Positions 1-6,767 of a DNA stretch of 23,292 nucleotides are shown here, one piece after another. Source of the DNA: an uncultured Caulobacteraceae bacterium. Lineage in GTDB: Bacteria > Pseudomonadota > Alphaproteobacteria > Caulobacterales > TH1-2. The notes under the pieces were generated by a model. The model saw only the letters and a list, made by a program, of their open reading frames with translations, had not been told where the DNA came from and searched no databases. Position 1 is the first letter of the stretch. The number at the start of each line of letters is the position of its first letter. The stretch covers positions 1 through 23,292 of the forward strand of contig CALBST010000181.1 of NCBI GenBank assembly GCA_937967425.1, read 5' to 3'. Position numbers and translations under genes: made by a program.

Positions 1-239
1 ACTTCAACAAGCACGGCGGCTACGTCGATTACGATCCGTTGCGCAAATTCCTGAAGTCGCTCGAGCAGCGCGAACACACCAACCGTCTTGAAGACTTCGC
101 GAAGCTCATCCTTCGCGCCTGCTTTGACTCGACACCAGCCGAGCGCGTCCATCTGTCTGTACTAAAGCCTGATATCTTCAACGAGATGCAGGGTGTGGGG
201 ATGGAGTTCGACGTGCGACGCGAGGAGTTCACGTCATGA
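1..239 (+). CDS. C-terminal part of a FolB-like (T-fold) dihydroneopterin aldolase-type protein, 5' end outside window
   Basis: The open frame runs from base 3 to a TGA at 237-239, so only about 78 C-terminal residues are visible. They resemble the second half of FolB-type T-fold enzymes: a VDYDPL segment, then RLEDFAKLI in the place of the family's 'xxETLAxxI' helix with its conserved Glu, then a strand with LSVLKPD carrying the conserved Lys of the KP motif, then a GVGMEF ending like the family's GVGVEI. FolB converts dihydroneopterin to hydroxymethyl-dihydropterin plus glycolaldehyde in folate synthesis; related T-fold proteins epimerise pterins. The stop overlaps the next start (ATGA), and a pteridine reductase gene lies two genes downstream, which supports a pterin role. 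The match is from memory of the family pattern, and the N-terminal half with the catalytic Glu is missing, so FolB, FolX or another T-fold member all remain possible. Confidence 0.6.
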   Translation, partial: FNKHGGYVDYDPLRKFLKSLEQREHTNRLEDFAKLILRACFDSTPAERVHLSVLKPDIFNEMQGVGMEFDVRREEFTS

Positions 240-1057
240 CTCTACTGGACCAGCTGCGCATCCTGCGCATCCCAGGCGCCGTAAAGCTTCTCTTGGCGAT
301 CGTTGCGATCCTCCTCGTCGCCTTCAACATCTATATCATCTATCGCGGCCTTCAGAACCAAAACTACGATTTCTGGATTGCCGCAGGCGCTTCACTCCTT
401 GCAGCAGGCGCGCCGGCGCTCGCAGTCGTGGTTGTCCTACTCGTGACAGAGAGCGGCATGACGGCGCTCAAGCGTCGCATGCAACAAATGCTGGCCGTCG
501 AAATCCCCGGAGAGCTTCAATACACATTTGAAGCGCCTTCGCCGCGCCTGCAGACGGAGTGTAAGCCGTCCAAGCTCCGCCTGCGCCCTAACCGCGCCCG
601 TGTCGAGTGTGGTATGTATCGCAATGAGCTTTGGGCGAACTACGTCCTCAAAGGTCAAACACAGAACGGTAACGAGCAAGTTTTGCGTTTGCGCGTCGAG
701 CTGGTCATGCGCCGCGTCAACATCAACATCGTCTTGGAAAGAACTTTAGCCGCAAAGCGTCTTGGACTTGAGCCGACTGCCGATCTCGCGGCCTTTGGCG
801 CTCGATTTCGCCAAGCCTTCAATCACACCATCACCGGGGCCGAAGAAGCGGGCTACACATTTAATTCCGTGCCTCTTCGGCGCATTGGAAGCGGTGGCGA
901 AGAATTGGCCTTTGTTGGCACGCGCGCGATCGAAGCGGAATTCGTGTGGGATCCCGCCGCCCGCCTCGAGTTTATTCAGGACCTCGTCCTGATGATGCGC
1001 GCGTTCGCCAACGAAAGCGCCGATACGGGTCTGTTCGCGCTTGAAAGCGCGGCATGA
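236..1057 (+). CDS. Two-TM membrane protein of unknown function in pterin operon
   Basis: I do not recognise this 273-residue protein. Two strongly hydrophobic segments, about residues 14-36 and 44-66, are separated by a short polar loop (YRGLQNQNYDFW) and look like a transmembrane hairpin. The remaining roughly 200 residues are soluble and mixed alpha/beta, with two cysteines (near residues 105 and 122) and many Arg residues (LRLRPNRARVECG, LRLRVELVMRRVN). The start is an ATG that overlaps the upstream TGA (ATGA) with GAGGAG about 9 bases before it. Its own TGA overlaps the next ATG in the same way, so it is translationally coupled on both sides. It sits between a FolB-like gene and a FolM-like reductase gene, so a membrane-linked pterin role is possible but is inference from context only. 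Confidence 0.85.
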   Translation: MTLLDQLRILRIPGAVKLLLAIVAILLVAFNIYIIYRGLQNQNYDFWIAAGASLLAAGAPALAVVVVLLVTESGMTALKRRMQQMLAVEIPGELQYTFEAPSPRLQTECKPSKLRLRPNRARVECGMYRNELWANYVLKGQTQNGNEQVLRLRVELVMRRVNINIVLERTLAAKRLGLEPTADLAAFGARFRQAFNHTITGAEEAGYTFNSVPLRRIGSGGEELAFVGTRAIEAEFVWDPAARLEFIQDLVLMMRAFANESADTGLFALESAA

Positions 1058-1797
1058 GCGGGCTCGTGCTTGTAACCGGCGCCGGACGCCGTGTCGGCGC
1101 CGGCATTGCGCGTCGTCTTGGGCGCGATGGCTGGACGATAGGCGTTCACTACAACAGCTCGCGACAAGGCGCCGATGATGTCGCCAATGCCATTCGCGCT
1201 GACGGCGGCGCGGCGGAACTCTTTGGCGCCGACCTCACCGATCAGCGCGCTATTGACGCCATGGCGAGTGAGATCGCCAAGCGGGGCGATTGGGTCGGCC
1301 TCGTCAACAGCGCTGCTTCGTTCTCGCTGGATACGATCGACGACATCAGTATGGACGCGGCGCAAGCGCAGGTGCGCCTCAACTTGCTCGCGCCCGTTTA
1401 TCTCGCGCGGAAACTACGCGAGCAGATTGGATCACGGCGCGGCTTCGTCACCAACATCGCCGACCAGAAGGTGTTGAACCAAAATCCCGACTTCCTCTCC
1501 TACACGCTCGCCAAAACAGGTCTCGCGCACGGCACCAGCCCGCTGGCGATGGCGATGGCGCCAAACATTCGCGTGAACTGCATCGCAGCGGGCCTGATGC
1601 TAATGAGCGGCGATCAGACCGAGGAGAACTTCAAGCGCGTGCACACCCAAAACCTCACTGGCGTTGGCACGCGCATTGAGGACGTCGCTGACGCTGTCGC
1701 CTTCCTGGCAAAAGCCGAGAACGTGACCGGCGCGCTCATCCCTGTAGATGGCGGCCAGCACCTCGTGCCGAGCGCACGGGACGTAATGTACGATTAG
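1054..1797 (+). CDS. folM: SDR oxidoreductase of the pteridine reductase / dihydromonapterin reductase (FolM/PTR1) type
   Basis: This 247-residue short-chain dehydrogenase should reduce dihydropterins or dihydrofolate with NADPH in the cytoplasm. The Rossmann motif is TGAGRRVG (residues 8-15), with the Arg in the glycine-rich loop typical of PTR1/FolM enzymes. NSAAS (from N85) replaces the usual NNAG. The active site has Y150 and K154 (YTLAK). Instead of the usual SDR serine there is an aspartate, D137 (NIADQ), which is the hallmark of the PTR1/FolM branch. The C-terminal VDGGQ is normal for SDRs. The ATG overlaps the upstream stop (ATGA), and its TAG overlaps the TAA of the convergent folB by three bases. 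The neighbouring T-fold genes strengthen a pterin assignment. Exact substrate (dihydromonapterin, dihydrobiopterin or dihydrofolate) cannot be read from sequence. Confidence 0.75.
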   Translation: MSGLVLVTGAGRRVGAGIARRLGRDGWTIGVHYNSSRQGADDVANAIRADGGAAELFGADLTDQRAIDAMASEIAKRGDWVGLVNSAASFSLDTIDDISMDAAQAQVRLNLLAPVYLARKLREQIGSRRGFVTNIADQKVLNQNPDFLSYTLAKTGLAHGTSPLAMAMAPNIRVNCIAAGLMLMSGDQTEENFKRVHTQNLTGVGTRIEDVADAVAFLAKAENVTGALIPVDGGQHLVPSARDVMYD

Positions 1798-2156
1798 GCC
1801 TCGCGCCGGATCGTCACCGCGACTAGGCCATCACCGGAGAGCACGGACGGCTTCTTCACCGTGACCTCAACCCACAGCGCACGCGTCGAAAGTGAAAGGC
1901 AGTGCCCGGCCACGCGATCGGCCAGCGTTTCAATCAAATGCGCCGGTTCACCGAGATCGCCGCGGATGAATCCGATGATCTGATCGTAATCGACGGTGGC
2001 GCCGATGCGGTCATGCGCCGGAAAGTCCGGCGGCTCGCCAAGCGCCAGCGTAACCGAAATGCGCACCTCTTGCGGCGTCGCGCGTTCAGGGTCTGGCACG
2101 CCGACGCGCACCAGCGCCTTGGCGTCGTCGATGCGGATGATCTGAAGGTCGGCCAT
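1794..2156 (-). CDS. folB: Dihydroneopterin aldolase
   Basis: This 120-residue protein has the full length and motif set of FolB, which cleaves 7,8-dihydroneopterin to 6-hydroxymethyl-dihydropterin and glycolaldehyde in folate biosynthesis. Visible motifs are VGVPDPERATPQEV with the expected Glu (E24), TVDYDQI (residues 54-60), the HLIETLA helix with E76, and VTVKKP with Lys at 101-102. The C-terminus lacks the strong GVGVEI form but keeps GLVAVTI. It lies 13 bp downstream of the EamA transporter gene on the same strand, so the two probably share a transcript. Its stop overlaps the stop of the convergent pteridine reductase. No good Shine-Dalgarno sequence precedes the ATG. With the partial T-fold gene at the left edge, the locus appears to carry two FolB-like proteins. 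Confidence 0.85.
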   Translation of the reverse strand: MADLQIIRIDDAKALVRVGVPDPERATPQEVRISVTLALGEPPDFPAHDRIGATVDYDQIIGFIRGDLGEPAHLIETLADRVAGHCLSLSTRALWVEVTVKKPSVLSGDGLVAVTIRREA

Positions 2157-2169
2157 TCGCGCAAACTAC

Positions 2170-3003
2170 TCAGGCAAACGCAATCAAGCCAGCACCCAGC
2201 GCCACAATGGAGGCGCCGAGCCAGCGCCGGACGCCTAGCCGTTCGTTCAGAAAGAGAAACGCGATCAGAGCGCCCCAAACAACTGAGGTTTCGCGCAGCG
2301 CCGTGACCTGCGCGATCGGCGCAAAAGTCTGCGCCCAAAGCACGAGGCCGTAGCCGGCGAAGCTGATCACGCCAATGCCTATCCCGCGCCATGGCGCGAC
2401 GGCCGCATCCCGCAGCAAGCGCTTCACGCCACGGCGCCAGAAGGCGAAAGCCGCCATCGGCACGGACATCAACGCCATCGACCAGCCGAGGAAAGTCACT
2501 GCATTGCCGGCGGCGCGCGATCCAAGCGCATCGACCAATGAGTAAGAAGCAATGCAAAGTCCGATCGCCGCCGCCCATAGCGTCGCCTTCAAAGGCGCAC
2601 GCGGACTGGCCCCCACGGTGAACACGCCAATCGAGACAAAAGCGATGCCAAGCATTTTCAGCGGCGGTGGAATTTCCTGCGCAAACAGCGCCGCGCCAAA
2701 CCCAACCAGCATTGGCGCCATGCCGCGCGAGAGCGTGTAGACATGGCTCATGTCGCCGGCGTCGTAGCCTTTGAAGAGGCAGAACCAGTAGGCGAGATGG
2801 ATGCAAACCGTCATCGCCAGATAAGGCCAGGCGGCCTCCGGCAACGCGCCCATGAACAGGACAATCAGCAGCCCGGCGCCAAGCCCGCCCACCGCGATCA
2901 AGAACGAATCCGTGACCCGATCGGTCCCGCCCTTCAGCGCGGCGTTCCAACTGGCGTGGATCACGGCGGAGGCAATGGCGGCGGCAACGGCGAGAGGCGG
3001 CAT
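2170..3003 (-). CDS. EamA/DMT-family membrane transporter
   Basis: The 277-residue protein is almost entirely hydrophobic, with about ten membrane segments arranged as two EamA repeats. The first begins with the family-typical AIASAVIHASWNAALKGG (about residues 9-26); the second ends with the SVVWGALIAFLFLNERLG segment and a final helix. Such transporters export or import small metabolites across the inner membrane; the substrate cannot be inferred. The start at 3003 fits the family's N-terminus, but no clear Shine-Dalgarno precedes it. The left arm of a palindromic repeat begins only 13 bp upstream, so transcription must start inside or beyond that repeat. folB follows 13 bp downstream. Confidence 0.88.
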   Translation of the reverse strand: MPPLAVAAAIASAVIHASWNAALKGGTDRVTDSFLIAVGGLGAGLLIVLFMGALPEAAWPYLAMTVCIHLAYWFCLFKGYDAGDMSHVYTLSRGMAPMLVGFGAALFAQEIPPPLKMLGIAFVSIGVFTVGASPRAPLKATLWAAAIGLCIASYSLVDALGSRAAGNAVTFLGWSMALMSVPMAAFAFWRRGVKRLLRDAAVAPWRGIGIGVISFAGYGLVLWAQTFAPIAQVTALRETSVVWGALIAFLFLNERLGVRRWLGASIVALGAGLIAFA

Positions 3004-3016
3004 GTGTCTGACGCTC

Positions 3017-3080
3017 TATGGACCGCCGGCGCCCCGCCGGCCAGCGCTCGCGTTTGCCGGCGGGACGCCGGCGGTCCATA
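3017..3080. repeat. REP-like 64-nt GC-rich palindrome in a divergent intergenic region
   Basis: Two 25-base arms (3017-3041 and 3056-3080) are reverse complements of each other with one mismatch (C at 3032 against A at 3065), around a 14-base loop. The outer ends read TATGGACCGCCGGCG on both strands. A stem of this size would be very stable as RNA or cruciform DNA. It occupies about two thirds of the 99 bp between the divergent EamA and oxidoreductase starts. The form (GC-rich dyad, short loop, intergenic) is that of a REP/MITE-type interspersed element. I see no second copy in this window, so the repetitive status is inference. Confidence 0.7.
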
Positions 3081-3102
3081 AGACGCCGCACGGAGGGCGG
3101 GC

Positions 3103-4320
3103 ATGAGCGCACAGGAATTCGATGTCATCGTCTATGGCGCGACCGGTTTCACCGGCAAGCTGGTAGCCGAGCATTTGCTCAAGACTTACGGAGCGGAAGG
3201 CGCTGTGCGCTGGGCCATCGCCGGGCGCGACGAGGAAAAGCTCAAGGCGGTCCGCACCGAGATCGGCGCGCCGTATGCGCTGCCCATCATCGTCGCCGGC
3301 GCGACGGATTCGAACGCGCTCGACGCGCTCGCCCATCGTACCCGCGTCGTCATAACCACTGTTGGCCCCTATCAGCGCTATGGCGAAGGCCTGCTGGCCG
3401 CATGCGCGAAGGCCGGCACGGACTACGTCGACCTGTGCGGCGAGCCGAACTGGATGGCGGCAATGATCGCCAAGTACGAAAACACGGCCAAGGAAAGCGG
3501 CGCCCGCATCGTGTTCTCGTGCGGCTTCGACTCGATTCCCTTCGACGGCTGCGTGTGGTTTGCCCAACAGGAGGCGAAGGCGCGCTTCGGCCAGCCGCTC
3601 CGCGACGTGCGCGGCCGCGTGCGCAAGATGAAGGGCACATTCTCTGGCGGCACGATGGCTTCGATGCTGGCGACGTTCGAGGCCGTGCGCCGTGACCCAA
3701 GCCTCGCCACGCGAATGGGCGACCCGTTCATGCTCTCGCCCGAGCGGCTCGCGCCACAGCCCAATGGCGATGTCGTCACCGAAGATGCTGACATCAATTC
3801 GTGGTCGGCGCCGTTCGTGATGGCCTCGATCAACACCAAGAACGTCCACCGCACCAATGCGCTCACCAAGTACGCCTACGGCCGCGACTTCACCTACAGC
3901 GAAATGATGCTGACCGGCCCCGGCCCCAAAGGGCGCCAGCGCGCCAAGTCCGCGCTTAGTGCTTCAAATATGCAGCGCGCGCTCCTCGGCTTTGCGCCGA
4001 CGCGCGCCCTGCTTCAGCAATTTGCTCTGCCGAAACCGGGTCAGGGCCCGGACAAGGAGCAGCGCGAGACAGGCATGTATGAGGTGCTCGTCGTCGGCAC
4101 GACAGCCGATGGCCGAACGTTGCGCGCCAGCGTCTATGGCGACAAGGATCCTGGCTACGGCTCCACCTCGAAAATGATCTCAGAAGCCGCGCTGACGTTG
4201 AACGACACGAGCCGTCAAACAACGCCAGGCGGCATCTGGACGCCGGCCGCGGCCATGGGCGACGCGCTGATCGCACGCCTGCAAGAAAAGGCCGGGCTGA
4301 CGTTCAAGCTCGAAAACTAA
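3103..4320 (+). CDS. Saccharopine dehydrogenase-like NAD(P)-binding oxidoreductase (trans-acting enoyl reductase type)
   Basis: This 405-residue protein starts with a Rossmann strand-loop, FDVIVYGATGFTGK (GATGFTG at residues 12-18), followed by RWAIAGRDEEKL, a layout typical of the saccharopine dehydrogenase-like / SCCPDH group that includes mycobacterial trans-acting enoyl reductases. Other family-like stretches are TTVGPYQRYGEGLLAACAKAGTDYVDLCGE and FSCGFDSIPFD. True saccharopine dehydrogenase activity in lysine metabolism is unlikely for this group; roles in lipid reduction are known in mycobacteria, but the substrate here is unknown. The ATG has GGAGGG six bases upstream (3092-3097). The gene is divergent from the EamA transporter gene across the palindrome and ends 6 bp from the convergent TPR gene. 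Confidence 0.85.
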   Translation: MSAQEFDVIVYGATGFTGKLVAEHLLKTYGAEGAVRWAIAGRDEEKLKAVRTEIGAPYALPIIVAGATDSNALDALAHRTRVVITTVGPYQRYGEGLLAACAKAGTDYVDLCGEPNWMAAMIAKYENTAKESGARIVFSCGFDSIPFDGCVWFAQQEAKARFGQPLRDVRGRVRKMKGTFSGGTMASMLATFEAVRRDPSLATRMGDPFMLSPERLAPQPNGDVVTEDADINSWSAPFVMASINTKNVHRTNALTKYAYGRDFTYSEMMLTGPGPKGRQRAKSALSASNMQRALLGFAPTRALLQQFALPKPGQGPDKEQRETGMYEVLVVGTTADGRTLRASVYGDKDPGYGSTSKMISEAALTLNDTSRQTTPGGIWTPAAAMGDALIARLQEKAGLTFKLEN

Positions 4321-4326
4321 AGCGGC

Positions 4327-4884
4327 TCAGTTCCTGCGAACCTGAAACCGCGCCAGCTCAGTTTGCGGCGAACGCCAGCCGGGCGCGAGATCGGCAGCGC
4401 GGCGATAGTCGGCGTAAGCGGCGCGCGCATTGCCAGCCTCCTCGTTTGCTGCGCCACGATAATAGTAGGCGCGCTCAGGCCGCACGACGTTGAGCGAAAT
4501 TGCCTCCGTGATAGCGTCGTTCGCTTCGCCCAGGCGGCCAAGCTGCAACAACGCGATGCCGCGCATCAGATGGGCCTCACCTGCCCCCGGATCGATCTCA
4601 ACCGAGTTGTTGAAATCCGAAAGCGCGCGAGCATTCGCGCCACGGCGCAGATAGAGCACGCCTCTGTTGACGTGCGTGGCGGCGCGATCCTGGCGGGTCA
4701 GGAAATCGTGGTCCAGCGCCAGATCGCAGAGGTCGATCGCGCGCCTGTCGCTGTCGCCCCTTGCCGCTGCGACGTAGCAATCTTGCGCCGGCCCGCGTCC
4801 GTGGACGACCACCATCTGTGCGTGGGCCGGTGATGTGAAAAGGCTGGCGGCGATAACGGCGCCAGCAAGTAATGCTTGCTTCAT
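4327..4884 (-). CDS. Secreted TPR-repeat protein
   Basis: The 185-residue protein starts with a signal peptide (positive start, hydrophobic core, SPAHA-Q near residue 23), so it is probably periplasmic. The mature part has tandem TPR-like helices, seen as RAATHVNRGVLYLRRGANARALSDFNNSVEIDPG, then EAHLMRGIALLQLGRLGEANDAITEAISLN, then RAYYYRGAANEEAGNARAAYADYRRAADLAPGW. Three repeats give a protein-binding scaffold; the partner is unknown. The start has GAGGAGG about eight bases upstream. It lies 90 bp downstream of the aminotransferase gene on the same strand and converges with the oxidoreductase gene, 6 bp away. Confidence 0.85.
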   Translation of the reverse strand: MKQALLAGAVIAASLFTSPAHAQMVVVHGRGPAQDCYVAAARGDSDRRAIDLCDLALDHDFLTRQDRAATHVNRGVLYLRRGANARALSDFNNSVEIDPGAGEAHLMRGIALLQLGRLGEANDAITEAISLNVVRPERAYYYRGAANEEAGNARAAYADYRRAADLAPGWRSPQTELARFQVRRN

Positions 4885-4974
4885 GGGCGTACCTCCTCGC
4901 GACGTCGAGGAAGCGCCTCAGCGCGCCGCCCGGCAATTCACATTCCCGGGAGGCGCATGCTGTTCATCGCAATC

Positions 4975-6210
<1,236 letters not shown>

Positions 6211-6308
6211 CTATGGCAATTCAACTTACGTTGCGAAAATCAGTCGCGGATATGCGCGTTTGCCGTCCGCCGTGGCCGCCCTATATCCAGCGGAACATTG
6301 GAGGACCC

Positions 6309-6632
6309 ATGCCGCTTTTGATGTGCCCGAACTGCAACGCCTCGATGTCCGAGGTGAAACGGAACGACGTGGCGTTTGACATGTGCCCAAGCTGCAGGGG
6401 CGTTTGGCTCGACCGCGGCGAACTGGAAAAGATCATCGCCGGCGTGCAGGCGGAGCATGGCGGCGGCTTCGGCCAGGATCCGCGCCAGCAGCAGCAACGC
6501 CCGCAGCATAGCTACGGTGAACGAGGCGAATATGGCGAACGCGGTGAATACGGCGAGCGCGGCTACGACCAGCGCGGCGGCCAACGCCGGCGTCGCGGAG
6601 GCTTCGATCTCTTGGATATCTTCGGCGACTGA
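6309..6632 (+). CDS. Small zf-TFIIB-type zinc-ribbon protein with hexapeptide-repeat tail
   Basis: The 107-residue protein begins with MCPNC and DMCPSCRGVWLDRGELEKI, giving two CxxC pairs (C6/C9 and C26/C29) and the WLDRGEL signature of the zf-TFIIB family of short zinc-ribbon proteins, whose cellular role is poorly defined. A Gln-rich linker is followed by three copies of a YGERGE-type hexapeptide (about residues 69-86), then an Arg/Gly-rich stretch (QRRRRGG) and an acidic-hydrophobic end (FDLLDIFGD). The frame is open further upstream, but the ATG at 6309 is preceded by GGAGGA about four bases away and starts right at the zinc ribbon, so I use it. The basic, glycine-rich tail might bind nucleic acid; that is inference. 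Confidence 0.85.
   Translation: MPLLMCPNCNASMSEVKRNDVAFDMCPSCRGVWLDRGELEKIIAGVQAEHGGGFGQDPRQQQQRPQHSYGERGEYGERGEYGERGYDQRGGQRRRRGGFDLLDIFGD
6513..6566 (+). repeat. Three 18-bp in-frame tandem repeats inside the zinc-ribbon gene
   Basis: Three consecutive 18-base units (6513-6530, 6531-6548, 6549-6566) encode YGERGE, YGERGE and YGERGY. The DNA differs mostly at third codon positions, so the protein repeat looks conserved while the DNA has drifted. Confidence 0.85.
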
Positions 6633-6664
6633 CCGGCTGGCCGTCGGCCAAATCGCCACTCTTG

Positions 6665-6692
6665 TCTGAAACACTCTGCCACATGTTTCAGA
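6665..6692. promoter_or_regulatory. 9-bp perfect inverted repeat, candidate operator upstream of TonB-dependent receptor
   Basis: TCTGAAACA at 6665-6673 and TGTTTCAGA at 6684-6692 are perfect reverse complements around 10 bases. The repeat is AT-richer than its surroundings and has no T-run after it, so it looks more like a protein-binding dyad than a terminator for the preceding zinc-ribbon gene. It ends 75 bp before the receptor ATG. Confidence 0.45.
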
Positions 6693-6716
6693 TAAACGGC
6701 GGCTATCGCTTGTTCA

Positions 6717-6745
6717 TTGACGCTTAGCTTCGATTTCTCAATCTC
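6717..6745 (+). promoter_or_regulatory. Possible promoter of the TonB-dependent receptor
   Basis: TTGACG at 6717-6722 matches the -35 consensus well. A -10 would fall at about 6740-6745 (AATCTC), which is a weak match after 17 bases. It would give a short leader to the ATG at 6768. Confidence 0.3.
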
Positions 6746-6767
6746 CGCGCGTTAGCGGGAGCATTCG

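Noticed and set aside
1934..3112. 392-codon minus-strand frame over the EamA and folB genes
   Set aside because: It is out of frame with both recognised proteins, rich in Arg and Cys, and runs through the palindrome.
6513..6566. CRISPR-like array
   Set aside because: The 18-bp units are directly adjacent, without spacers, and encode an in-frame peptide repeat.
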